Assembly: GCA_002440065.1 (NCBI GenBank)
Contig: DJRK01000064.1
Coordinates: 11,154 to 31,127, forward strand
Source: Atopobium sp. UBA6362
GTDB lineage: Bacteria; Actinomycetota; Coriobacteriia; Coriobacteriales; Atopobiaceae
Length of the DNA stretch: 19,974 nt
Direction of reading: 5' to 3'
In this document: positions 6,901-15,830 of the stretch, piece by piece
Numbering within the stretch: position 1 is the stretch's first letter
Layout of the letters: the number at the start of each line of letters is the position of its first letter
Position numbers and translations under genes: made by a program
Notes under the pieces: generated by a model
Seen by the model: the letters and a program-made list of their open reading frames with translations, nothing else
Databases searched by the model: none
Told to the model about the DNA's origin: nothing

Positions 6901-9900
6901 CCTTTGTGGCGGCCTCGGCGTAGCCGTTCTTGTCGAGCAGCACGTTCGACAGGCGGAACGTGCCGCGACCGTCGCCCGCGACGCCACCGGTGTTCTCGTT
7001 CTGGAAGTTGTTCTGACGAATTATCGAGTTCGTCACCGTTACCGAAGAGGGATTACCTACGGAGGAGTTCTTTACGTCTCCAATAGCGCCAACAATGCCG
7101 CCCGACCACTGACCGTTGATCTGACATCCTTCAACAGTTACACCGTCGCAGGCTATTTGCACGCCGCTACGGAGCGAGCCCACAATTCCGGCCGCGCTAT
7201 CGTTTGCCGAAATCCGCACGTTCCTTATAGTGGCGTCCGCAACCTTATAGGTTCCGGCCGAGTCTATCTGACCTGCAATACCGCCCACGCGCTTGAAGTT
7301 CGAAGGAGGCTCCAGCGCACCAAGATAGGTGGGGTTCTCATCAGACGAGCTCTTGGACGAAGAAATCTCGACCTTCGAGATGTCCATTCCCGCCTTTGGG
7401 TTGCCGACGATGCCGCCGGTGCCGGTCAGGCTGTCGTCCGTAACAGCTTTCCCGTTCTTGATCACGACATCGCTTAGCTTAGCCGTTTGGTAGGTATTAG
7501 TGTTGTCATCCCCCTGTTTCGCATTCACGCTGACCTGCGACCACGCAAGACCAACGATGCCGCCCATCACGCAGTTGTCACCTGTGGCCTCGAGCGTCGA
7601 ATCTGAGCCCACCGCCACGTTGGCATTCATCACCCTCAGTTCAACCGGTGACTTCTCAGGATATTCGCCATGTCCACCGCCTACCGCAGCGACAAATCCG
7701 CCGACTCTCGTAGCTCCTCTAACGTTCAAATTCTTATATGAGCAGTTATAGAGACGGACCGGCGATGAGATGGTCTTATCGGAATTAAAGTCGACCATCG
7801 CCGTGCTGCCGGCATCGGTCCTTCGTGATGCCCAGGCGGAGTTGCCCAGCAGTCCTCCGGCCATTGAGGGACTCTCCACTGTACAGTTCTCGATGGAGAC
7901 GTTGCTGTACTTTCCGCTTTCAACAAGGCTATCGCGATTGGCAGTCATGCCGGCAAACATGCCAACGCCCAGATTCGAAATATCTTTTGGCTTGGCTTCA
8001 TCGCTCCCCTTGATGCATGTGAGCGACACAGATGACTGCTTAGCATCATCGCCAAACTGCAGGTCTTTGACGATATAGCCGCCATTATTGTTCACGCTCG
8101 TCGACGCATGCGCCGCGGTAAAGGTCACGGCACTAAAGAGCCCACCCCAGGACTGCAAGAAGTAATCGTCGTCGGAATACTGCTTAACGTCAGCCGAAAG
8201 AATCAGCTTGGAATTATTGCCGTTAATGCAGGCAACAAGAGGAACGATTCTATCGCGATCGGCTCCGCGGTTCGAGGCGCATGCATTGGAGTAATAGCGA
8301 CCCGCAAGGCCCGTGAACCCAGTACCATAATCGCTCATATCGTATGTACCAGAAGCGAATTGCAAGTCCATGCCCGTCGCCTTCGCAGCGCACACGTAGC
8401 CGGTCTTCCAATCGGTCGCGTATTTGGCAACCAAGTAGGGAGAGTTGACCGATTCACCGGGCTCGAGCGAATCAAGCGGACCACAAGCCGTTTGATTTTG
8501 ACGACCGGGAGCCAGTTGGTCATCGCTCAGCGAAACGCTTCTATCGCCCATCGCTTCTGCGTCCGCCTTGCCAACGAAGGCATACGTGGCATTACGAACC
8601 TTGCCGTAGGAACTGTTTCCGAACTTATAGCCTTGCTTCGATTGGCTCCCGCCGTAGTAAGCCTTAGAACCATTAAAGGTTCCGTAATCATCATCGCTGT
8701 AGCCGGAGTTCGCAGCGCCGGCACCAGAACCGCTGCTGATGATCGCCGACAAAACAAGGAGACCCTGAGCATCCTTCACTGTGGTCTGGATTGCCTCGGA
8801 ATTTGAAGCCTCGTAATACTTGTTTGCGATCTCGCCCGTCGTGATGCAGTCCCTGTCATTCGTATCGAGCTTGTTCACTTTGTAGTTGTCGTTGCCGTTG
8901 TCAACTTCGCAACCCTCGCTGAAGGCGTAACCATCGATCACGCGGCCGACGTAGGGATTGTCGTAAAGCGTTCCGTTGTCTTTTGTTGTTCTGCGCCAAT
9001 TGCTTGAGCCACCCATGTTGCGGAAGATCACGCCGCCGCCGCAGATGGCGCCCACGTAGCCGCCAACAGAAACCAGGTAGGATTGGCTCCCTGAACCCGC
9101 AACGGTAAAGCTGTCAGACGACACCGAGACACCATCGATGATGTTGTCGCCACCCATGATGCAACCGATCACGCCGCCAAAGACCGCCCGAGGCGTTGCA
9201 TCAGTGTACTGGCCGCTATAGGAGACGCCATTCGTGCCGCCGTCGTACTTCACGTTCAGGTTGCGCACAACGCTGCCGTAGCTGTACGGCACCAGGCCAA
9301 AGGTGCTGCCCTTGGCATTCTTAATCGAGATAGTCGCGTTACCGGAATCGGAACCGGACACCAGGTTACCCACGATCACGCCTCTGAACGGGTTATCGTG
9401 GCTACCAAAGCCGCCAAAGGCCGCCGCGTCCACCTCAATTGTATTGGTCGTCATATCAGCGGGCTCGATGCTGTAATAGGCGCTCTGCATATAAAGGTGC
9501 ATCGTGTCGTTATCCAACTCGGCGGCGCCGGCCGAGCTATCGCTTACCTTCTTCCATTTACCGCCATCCGAAAGGCTGAACTGATACGTCGCCTCACAAT
9601 CGGTCTTTCCGTCGCTACGACGCGTACAGACCTGCTCCTGATCGGTCGTAACCGTTACCTCCCAGCCATCGACTGCGTTGCCGGCGCCGCGGATGAAATT
9701 GGTCAGTGCGTATAATTCCTGGGCGTTCTTCACGACATAGGGGTCGCTATAGGTACCGCAACCGGTTACGAGATTGGCCGTGCGTTGATTTACTTTAATC
9801 TCGCGATAGCCGGGCTTAGGCTTGCTAGGATCCGTCTCATCTACTTGCCTGTTGTAGACGTAGGGCAGATATTTGCTGCCGAATTGCGGCGCATCGATAT

Positions 9901-12900
9901 TGGCGGTCTTGTTGCCATCGGTGACCAAGCTCCCGTCGGTGGCCGACGCATTGCCGTAATCCGGGGCATCGTAGTACCAGAGCTGCTTGCCATGTTCGGT
10001 GCCCTTTGAGTCAATCTCTTCGCCGTACGTCGCCTTGTCGTCAGTATTGAAGATATAGCTCGCCGAACCTGTTTTACTTTCGCCATAACCAAACGAATCG
10101 AAGAACGAGGCGCGCGTGAAGATGCCACATCCCGAATCCTTACCGCTTGGCAGCTCGACGTTGTTGTGAAAATTCGCGCTGACCTGGTTGGCATCTACTG
10201 AGGCGGTGCCGATACGTCCCACGACACCAAATTTGCCAAACAGGCTGCTCGCGGCGATTTTCATCTTGCCGTTTTCGCCGTAAGAGTTTTCCTTGACTGA
10301 GAGCTGCTGCACGTCAAGCTTCGTGTACTGCGGGAAGTTGTTAATAAGCAGCGGAGCGTAAACATACTTGCCGGAGCTCTTTTCATTGGCGCCATCGACC
10401 GTTAGGCCATCCAAGACCACCTGGTCAAACGAAACGTTGACGATTGTAGGATTTTTTCCAGCAGTGCCTTCACTGCCATTTATGCTGCGGCAAATAAGTG
10501 CGCCGGAATTTGTCTCGCCAGTACTGCTGCCAGGATCGGAACCGGGGACCACGCGACCGACGGAGCCGGCAAGTGTCACATTTTTTTCGACCTTAAAATC
10601 ACTTTGGGCCACACGAAACAGCGCCATGTGCATATTCGCATGCTGGGTAAATTGATCGTTGCTCTTGTTTTCCGCCGCTGTCTGCTCTGTTTTGATATCC
10701 GAATAGTGAAACGTGATATCTACGTTATAGATGGCTTGCGTGCCGCTCACGTCGACCGGATAGTAGCTATAGCCATCGAGATCAAGCTCGACCCTTTTAC
10801 CGGGATCATCGCTATTGTTTCCAATCTGCATGCCAAAAGTTTTATCAAAATTGAGATCGGGAGCAATGTAGTCACGTATGCCAGCAGGAGAATTGCGGCA
10901 TGCGCTCCAAATCATCAATGCCTGAGGTGATTTAACCCAGTACTTTTTATCGCCCTTCTCGAGATTTTCACCCGCTATATATTTTCCTGAAGGCGAAGCC
11001 TGACGCAAACAAACGTCAAGGTTGTAGTAGTAGCGGGCGCTTTGGTTTGTCTTGTGCTTCCGGCCAACGTCCGTGCGGTTCCGATAGCTGTTGTCTTGGG
11101 TAGCAGCGTTGCCCATGTAGAGCTTGTCGCCCACGGTGTGCAGCGATATCAGGCCGTTGCACTCGCCGTTCATCGTCGTGCTGCCCTGCTTTGTTGTAGC
11201 GGCAACCCACTCGTCAAAGTTTGTCTTATCGGGTGTCGTTATGGCATCCGCCGTAATCTTCCCGACGGCGGGAACTACATAGGCCGTTTCCCACTCAGTC
11301 TTGTCCTCAAGATAGAGGCCGGTATAGGCGCCCTCGATACCAAACTTGTGATTCGCGTCGCTGGTACCAGCGCGTGCGAGCAGGACGCCGAAGGACGTGG
11401 CACTAGTTGCGCTGAGTTTTGCATCCGAGAGGTTGATAGCGTGATTCTGGATAACGAGGTGACCGCTCATGACATAGAGCAGGCCGCCGAACTCGGTGGC
11501 GCTGTTGGCCGTGACGCTCGCGTTGTTCGTGGTGAGGGCATAGGCGCTGTCGCTGTTGTTCGCATCGCCGCCGATGGTGACGATCGAGTTACCCCAGCTG
11601 TAACCCAAAAGGCCGCCGGCGCCATTTCTTTGGTCGCCGTTCTTACCCACGGTCATGGAGAAGTCGTTGTAGGCGAGGCCCGCGATGTTCACGGTTTTCT
11701 TAACCACTTTTGCCTTTTCGGTGGGGCCTTGCTGGATATACCCAATTAAACCACCGACGAGAGCCCATACATCTTTGTTGCAATCACCAGACGCCGTGAT
11801 ACTGCCGCCGACCTTGAGGCCAGTGACGTTGATGACTGCCGCTTTGTCGCCGACGACATAGCCAGCCGCTTCGCCCACACGGATATCTGCGGCGTTAGAA
11901 GCATTCGAAATAATGGTCGCTTGGGCCTTAGCGCTTGAGCCCAGCGTAAGCGTGCATGCGTCCGCCAGGGAACCGAAGATACCGCCCACGTTGAGAACCT
12001 TGCCAGTATTCGCGCTGTCATAGGTAATCGCAGTCCGGAACGCCGCATCGGAAATCGTCACGTCGCCTGTGCCCACCACCTGAGCGGCGAGCGAACCCGC
12101 ATCGATAGCAGCCTTATTCTCAAAGTGCATCGTACCGCCGATAGTCACACCGCCACTCGTCTGCGCACCCGAGGTAACAGCCGAAAAAAGGCCCAGACGC
12201 TGGTGGCGATAGATCTTGCCGTTGCCGTCGCTCGTATCGGCGGAGCCAATCGGGGCATCGTTGCGCATACCGTAGGGCTCGCCGACCGCAAGGTTGATGG
12301 TACCGGGACCCGTGAGCATACCGCTGAAATAGTGATTCACCTCAATGCCCCCATCCCACATGTTGGCCGTAGGGGCACGGTCTTTTGTAAGTCCGGTCAA
12401 ACCTGTACCGGCAAGGTCGATGGTCTTGCTTTCATTGCTCGGAGATACCGTGATCGTCGATGACGTCAGGGTTCCAAGGCCATTCTCTGTGTCGTCCTTA
12501 GTGTGTGAAATCCCGTTAACCAGCGAATAAAAACCGTTGGTTTGCCAGGTAATGGCGAGTTTCGCGAAGTCGTCGGCACTGGTGAGCGTGTAGCCAGCGG
12601 TACCGGCAGAAAGAAGCCCTGAATTGCTCAGGACGTGAGTCTGCGAATCAAGCGTCAGAAGGGAAGATGACAGGCCATTTCCCAGCCTAATAACCTCGCC
12701 ATAGGTCGCAAGATCGTCGATCGTCACCGCCTGGCTCGGCCGCTTAAGCGTCCACCCCGTAGCGGTGCCGTCCTGGATCGCACCGTTACTCCCGTTGCCA
12801 TCGGCAAAAATCAAGGAGTTGTAGTTCTCGTATACGAGCTGGCCGGTCGTATCGTTGTCCGCAAACTTGGCATTCGTCAGGTCGGTTACGCCGCTGAACT

Positions 12901-14857
12901 TGATAGTTGCAATCCAGGCGGAACCCACGATGCCACCCGAGCGCGCCTGCGAGCTGCCGCCAATGCTATTATCGCTGCTCACCGTAAGATTACGGATATC
13001 GAGGACGTCGTACATATCGAGAACGCCCGCCGCACTGCCAAAGCGACCATTATCGTTAAGCGCCGAAGCAGCGCCCTTGCATGAAATCGACGCACCATTC
13101 AAGACGATAGCTACCGGCTGGACGCCCTTGCTCTTGTCGCCCACATATCCGGCAATACCTCCCGCGTAGCAAAGCGCGCTCGCGAGCTCAAACTCAACCG
13201 TCACCGGATTGTCGCCCGTCGTTGCGCCAACACTAAAGGCTCGCAGCCCATTGCCGTCAGCCTTCTCGGTTGCATACACGTTCCCTACGAGTCCACCGTA
13301 GCTGCCGCGATTCTTTGTGTCTCCGGAGTTATTGTCGGTACCCTCAGAGAGCTTGCTCTTGTAGATACCGCCCTGGACGGTGACGTCGCCATTGGTGACG
13401 TCGAGACGGCCAAAGAGGCCGCCGGCACGCTTGGTCGCACCGAGCTCGAGCGTGTTCCCGCCAAAGTCGATTTGACCGGACTCGAGGGTAAAGTCCCCCG
13501 TGAACGACACGCTGCCGATTGCGCCGCCGGCGTACGTCGTGCTCGCATCGCCGACCTTCTTGGCCGGTTTGATGCTCGCGCTGTCGCCAAACGACAGGTT
13601 GAGCTTCGTTGCCTTTCCGATAAAACCGCCCGCGGAGTCCTTTGCCGTCACAGTAAGACTCGAGACGTCGATCGGGCTCTCGACCACGACCGAAGCGCCC
13701 TCGTTCACCGCGCCGATCAAGCCACCGGCGCAGCCGTCCTCCCCCGTTGCGGAGATGGTCGGCGTGCCCTTTGCGCCATCAATGCCGGACAAACTCTTGA
13801 GCGTAAGCGTGTCGGATTCGAGGGTGTTCACCAAGAGACCCGCATTGGCATTCGCTAAAGTCTCTTTGATGCTAATCCCCTTGCGCGTGCCGGAGAAGCT
13901 GTAGGACACCTCAAGCGAAAGGTTTCCTTTGACCGACCCCAAGAGCGAGCCCGTGATGCCGGCAGTATCTTCTTTGACGCCCTCCGAATTTACGGGATCA
14001 TCAATCTTCACGGTCGCGTTGAGCGTCTTGCCGTTACCCGTGACCTCGCCGGCCACAATCGGATCAGAACCCGTTCCTTTCCAGGTCGCGGCTATGTTGC
14101 AATTGGCATCGCTCAGCTCAATAGCGTTGTAAAGCGTGCGAGCGACCGAAATCGGCACGTCATCCAAATTGAGGGAGCCCTTGAACGGATAGGCGCTGCT
14201 ACCAAAACCCAGGAAGTCATAGCCGTCAATCGCCGAACTTAAATCGAGGCCTCCACCAGTAATGCCGCCCTTGGTTATTGTCGCGTCCTGATAGATTTGC
14301 GGGTCAGCGTTGGAAATGAGGATAAGTGCCGACGCATCGTTGCAGGAGACTGCAGTAACCTTATCGCCCTCTACGGTTACAGTGCCGTGGCTGGTTCCAC
14401 CATCGTTCATAATTGCGGCCTTGAGCTGCTCAGCCGTGGTAATCGTTGGAGTCGCCGCCGCCTGAACAGAAGCGCTCTGATCTGCCTGCTCGGAGGTTTT
14501 ATCGGTCTCTTCGCTCACCTGGTCCTGAGGGGCATCCGTAGCGCCGTCGGAGACGTCGGCATTGGCATCAGCCTCAGGTTCTGAAGATGACACATCATCC
14601 TGAGAGCCACCGGTTTCGCCCGAAGGCTCGGAGTCCTCCATGCCGACGCTAGCATCCGCATTGGACTCGGCAGAGTCGTCCTGCGAGCCCATCGATGCGC
14701 TAACCACGGCCTGGCCATCGGCGTCGTCTGACCGGCTCGCCACAATGGGCGAGATCGCGTCGAGCTCGAGCGCCAACGCTTGAGTCGAAGGCGCGATCGA
14801 CTGGAAAGCCATAGTTGCGGTCAAGAACGCGGCGAGTATGCGCTTTGCCGATTTCAT
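3995..14857 (-). CDS. Giant secreted GLUG-like beta-helix surface protein (3620 aa)
   Basis: I do not recognise a named protein. Residues 1-29 form a signal peptide (basic start, hydrophobic core, cleavage after ALA 27-29). Residues 44-134 are an acidic Asp/Glu/Ser/Ala linker. From about 136 to 2850 the chain is Gly/Asn/Thr/Ser-rich with about twenty copies of a GG-hydrophobic-hydrophobic-G motif (AGGLIGAV, SGGIVGSA, TGGIVGNP), typical of GLUG-type parallel beta-helices. Segments restart with phrases such as TAEQLKAAI (141), SPQALMIW (about 1304), NAQELYAL (about 1708, after GCGTYSDPY) and DAQGLLVL (about 2026). The last 770 residues are different, beta-rich in appearance, and end with NYRLVLTA and DYVTYTLTRV. 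There is no LPXTG, hydrophobic tail or S-layer motif. ATG 14857 has CGAGG nine bases upstream. It lies 51 bases after the third operon gene; TATATA at 14877-14882 in that gap might be an internal -10. Its codons look less GC-rich than those of glmU or prs. A surface adhesin or matrix role is inferred. Confidence 0.9.
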   Translation of the reverse strand: MKSAKRILAAFLTATMAFQSIAPSTQALALELDAISPIVASRSDDADGQAVVSASMGSQDDSAESNADASVGMEDSEPSGETGGSQDDVSSSEPEADANADVSDGATDAPQDQVSEETDKTSEQADQSASVQAAATPTITTAEQLKAAIMNDGGTSHGTVTVEGDKVTAVSCNDASALILISNADPQIYQDATITKGGITGGGLDLSSAIDGYDFLGFGSSAYPFKGSLNLDDVPISVARTLYNAIELSDANCNIAATWKGTGSDPIVAGEVTGNGKTLNATVKIDDPVNSEGVKEDTAGITGSLLGSVKGNLSLEVSYSFSGTRKGISIKETLANANAGLLVNTLESDTLTLKSLSGIDGAKGTPTISATGEDGCAGGLIGAVNEGASVVVESPIDVSSLTVTAKDSAGGFIGKATKLNLSFGDSASIKPAKKVGDASTTYAGGAIGSVSFTGDFTLESGQIDFGGNTLELGATKRAGGLFGRLDVTNGDVTVQGGIYKSKLSEGTDNNSGDTKNRGSYGGLVGNVYATEKADGNGLRAFSVGATTGDNPVTVEFELASALCYAGGIAGYVGDKSKGVQPVAIVLNGASISCKGAASALNDNGRFGSAAGVLDMYDVLDIRNLTVSSDNSIGGSSQARSGGIVGSAWIATIKFSGVTDLTNAKFADNDTTGQLVYENYNSLIFADGNGSNGAIQDGTATGWTLKRPSQAVTIDDLATYGEVIRLGNGLSSSLLTLDSQTHVLSNSGLLSAGTAGYTLTSADDFAKLAITWQTNGFYSLVNGISHTKDDTENGLGTLTSSTITVSPSNESKTIDLAGTGLTGLTKDRAPTANMWDGGIEVNHYFSGMLTGPGTINLAVGEPYGMRNDAPIGSADTSDGNGKIYRHQRLGLFSAVTSGAQTSGGVTIGGTMHFENKAAIDAGSLAAQVVGTGDVTISDAAFRTAITYDSANTGKVLNVGGIFGSLADACTLTLGSSAKAQATIISNASNAADIRVGEAAGYVVGDKAAVINVTGLKVGGSITASGDCNKDVWALVGGLIGYIQQGPTEKAKVVKKTVNIAGLAYNDFSMTVGKNGDQRNGAGGLLGYSWGNSIVTIGGDANNSDSAYALTTNNASVTANSATEFGGLLYVMSGHLVIQNHAINLSDAKLSATSATSFGVLLARAGTSDANHKFGIEGAYTGLYLEDKTEWETAYVVPAVGKITADAITTPDKTNFDEWVAATTKQGSTTMNGECNGLISLHTVGDKLYMGNAATQDNSYRNRTDVGRKHKTNQSARYYYNLDVCLRQASPSGKYIAGENLEKGDKKYWVKSPQALMIWSACRNSPAGIRDYIAPDLNFDKTFGMQIGNNSDDPGKRVELDLDGYSYYPVDVSGTQAIYNVDITFHYSDIKTEQTAAENKSNDQFTQHANMHMALFRVAQSDFKVEKNVTLAGSVGRVVPGSDPGSSTGETNSGALICRSINGSEGTAGKNPTIVNVSFDQVVLDGLTVDGANEKSSGKYVYAPLLINNFPQYTKLDVQQLSVKENSYGENGKMKIAASSLFGKFGVVGRIGTASVDANQVSANFHNNVELPSGKDSGCGIFTRASFFDSFGYGESKTGSASYIFNTDDKATYGEEIDSKGTEHGKQLWYYDAPDYGNASATDGSLVTDGNKTANIDAPQFGSKYLPYVYNRQVDETDPSKPKPGYREIKVNQRTANLVTGCGTYSDPYVVKNAQELYALTNFIRGAGNAVDGWEVTVTTDQEQVCTRRSDGKTDCEATYQFSLSDGGKWKKVSDSSAGAAELDNDTMHLYMQSAYYSIEPADMTTNTIEVDAAAFGGFGSHDNPFRGVIVGNLVSGSDSGNATISIKNAKGSTFGLVPYSYGSVVRNLNVKYDGGTNGVSYSGQYTDATPRAVFGGVIGCIMGGDNIIDGVSVSSDSFTVAGSGSQSYLVSVGGYVGAICGGGVIFRNMGGSSNWRRTTKDNGTLYDNPYVGRVIDGYAFSEGCEVDNGNDNYKVNKLDTNDRDCITTGEIANKYYEASNSEAIQTTVKDAQGLLVLSAIISSGSGAGAANSGYSDDDYGTFNGSKAYYGGSQSKQGYKFGNSSYGKVRNATYAFVGKADAEAMGDRSVSLSDDQLAPGRQNQTACGPLDSLEPGESVNSPYLVAKYATDWKTGYVCAAKATGMDLQFASGTYDMSDYGTGFTGLAGRYYSNACASNRGADRDRIVPLVACINGNNSKLILSADVKQYSDDDYFLQSWGGLFSAVTFTAAHASTSVNNNGGYIVKDLQFGDDAKQSSVSLTCIKGSDEAKPKDISNLGVGMFAGMTANRDSLVESGKYSNVSIENCTVESPSMAGGLLGNSAWASRRTDAGSTAMVDFNSDKTISSPVRLYNCSYKNLNVRGATRVGGFVAAVGGGHGEYPEKSPVELRVMNANVAVGSDSTLEATGDNCVMGGIVGLAWSQVSVNAKQGDDNTNTYQTAKLSDVVIKNGKAVTDDSLTGTGGIVGNPKAGMDISKVEISSSKSSSDENPTYLGALEPPSNFKRVGGIAGQIDSAGTYKVADATIRNVRISANDSAAGIVGSLRSGVQIACDGVTVEGCQINGQWSGGIVGAIGDVKNSSVGNPSSVTVTNSIIRQNNFQNENTGGVAGDGRGTFRLSNVLLDKNGYAEAATKGQGLLIGIVGTDYADYNGQFGGVFASGIDIIPANETGKTNNAVLPDLIRTASADILKAVNKKSYIAFADYADAIGHVNGAALYNDERADDDSMPAVSSASPYVTTNPVSSLAVKASENSDGKFVFGDGAEISTAGTILDEHGRLVNGRYTYNNIGGRNEAGEYQNSNSYDKGSQSTFNACNTGADAKKAPNDFNVLVISGNDTETVTNYLDLVTNGGFSDAVRLNGSTQQYVTAKTEMFELKDGSLVKSGEKPSLSVVSNGENDMYFRASTGWDNDQSRFTLLTVTFNDGADHTYKVQVPIVVKRMLEINFSATYTYDTNYKSSNYDNLTSHVLTSVGDAMTGYLTWTYNKALDKETQYGLKTYLEGGGALKPVDKTIVFDGADNKGTLPEGAQLTLVDTAHNDKQYHYTVAAEDTSGSTTNVPLTKFKDASENSYKGRWLSELMGVTADQDGSGSWVRMDSPSDAEIDQKAVAKVDGYYYRLVGDGEQVPALSRYKLSLANEGARSESFYLVVRLPQGTSKNVNGFTTTTVPSTDMKTHVNCVLRNNPSQSDSHLNTASTYSIASSYGQTLTDNRSNTVVQMSIAEGDSVYRNLQLDVTDAITLGGNEYNSNDSLYYKLDSSLANFENSGDAGAVGYPRGAQIDYKYYVNVGGNYYKYENGNWVDKGASEVAVTEGSTAADGNDLSLTLADGGGNALDLQGIREIAKSQGGFSIQLKANVVMTDPQCQAAIMASTDQGQTSYTKPAYRSFLSVHPDTLGTSSMTDDCDGNVKYYRQGIGSSTISLMATKKTQLGINVDDLGSADGTIALVGTYDFTNLRDADSLLSRADTVTYTLSLQRRNDNGSYETLNNSIGQYITVKESDHLGTGTVSADGGSIVFTDTKGADGFATREGTSLALKHRFVVQVNTDVEGKSQWYDNYRLVLTARLSGNGVNNTPVNEEGIADYPSSDYVTYTLTRVNTEGIPHS

Positions 14858-14908
14858 CTGGTAAACCTCGTTCTGCTATATAAAGTCCTTAACGGACCGG
14901 TCGTGTCG

Positions 14909-15826
14909 TTAGTTACCGCCGGTATACGCAACGGCGTTGACGCCAATTTCGTCCCAGCTCGAAGGGGCTGAGTCGTCGGCTCGATAGAAGTTCACGATCT
15001 CGGAGCCGGGGTCCATCGTAAAGATCGCACGGCGGGCATTCCGGTCGACTGAATCCCCCGCCTCATGGTGGTTCGCCTCAAAGTGGGCATCGAGCTCGAC
15101 ACCCTCTCCCCAGGTCAAGAGAACCTGCTGCTGCTTACCGGTAGCGGTCACGCGATAGTTATACGCATCGTAATCGGAGGCGTCGCCCGTATCGACCCAA
15201 GAGCCACGCACGGAATCCGTCTGCACGTCCGAGCGCTGGACGGGCGCGACGCGGGCAGCCAGGCAGTAGAGTGACGTGCCGGGGCTTTTGCTTTTATTGA
15301 CCTGTGCGACGATCTTGAACGAAACCTTATCTACCAGCGACTTATCGAACGAAATCGTATAAGTCTTGATAACTCCGCTCGTACTAGGGAAATCGTACTC
15401 GCCCTGCGAGTCGATGCTCCACTGGCTATCGCCTGCTCCGGTAGCAACTACGCTCAGGTTATAACTCACTTCTTTGTCATTGAATACGTTGGGGTCATCG
15501 AGCAGACAGTTGTAAATCTTGAAGGTAAAGGAACATTTATCCCCGCTCGTATCCACGACCATCGAGCGCAGCACGGGAGAATCACCCGGGTCTGCGCTGT
15601 ACGGCGAAAGCGCATCGGACGCAAAGAGGCTCTGCGACGTACCCGTGACCGCAACTGCCTTGAGGAAGTCGGAGGCGGTAAAGGCGGTGTAAGTCAGGCG
15701 TGCGCCGGCGACCAGTGCGACCACGCACGCGAGGATGGCAATGCCCCATTTGACCTTTGAGCGCTTGGGATCGGCGGACTTAGGCGCAGGAGCCATATGA
15801 GCTTCTTTGTTGCGCTTCTTGAACAC
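14909..15826 (-). CDS. Single-pass membrane protein with TasA/SipW-like N-terminus (third of operon)
   Basis: 305 residues, function unknown. A Lys/Arg-rich start is followed by one hydrophobic segment (about 25-45) and the aromatic stretch LTYTAFTASDF. This resembles the SipW-dependent signal peptides of TasA/camelysin-type exported proteins, where TYAYFTD-like residues follow the hydrophobic core. The rest is extracytoplasmic in character, Ser/Asp/Thr-rich with predicted beta strands, and has no recognised enzyme motif. It may stay membrane-anchored or be released by a special signal peptidase, which is not in this window. GTG 15826 is chosen because GGGGGAG lies seven bases upstream and only four bases separate it from the preceding stop; ATG 15796 is an alternative with a poorer SD. 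The giant protein gene follows 51 bases later, suggesting a shared surface structure. Confidence 0.85.
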   Translation of the reverse strand: MFKKRNKEAHMAPAPKSADPKRSKVKWGIAILACVVALVAGARLTYTAFTASDFLKAVAVTGTSQSLFASDALSPYSADPGDSPVLRSMVVDTSGDKCSFTFKIYNCLLDDPNVFNDKEVSYNLSVVATGAGDSQWSIDSQGEYDFPSTSGVIKTYTISFDKSLVDKVSFKIVAQVNKSKSPGTSLYCLAARVAPVQRSDVQTDSVRGSWVDTGDASDYDAYNYRVTATGKQQQVLLTWGEGVELDAHFEANHHEAGDSVDRNARRAIFTMDPGSEIVNFYRADDSAPSSWDEIGVNAVAYTGGN

Positions 15827-15830
15827 TGTC

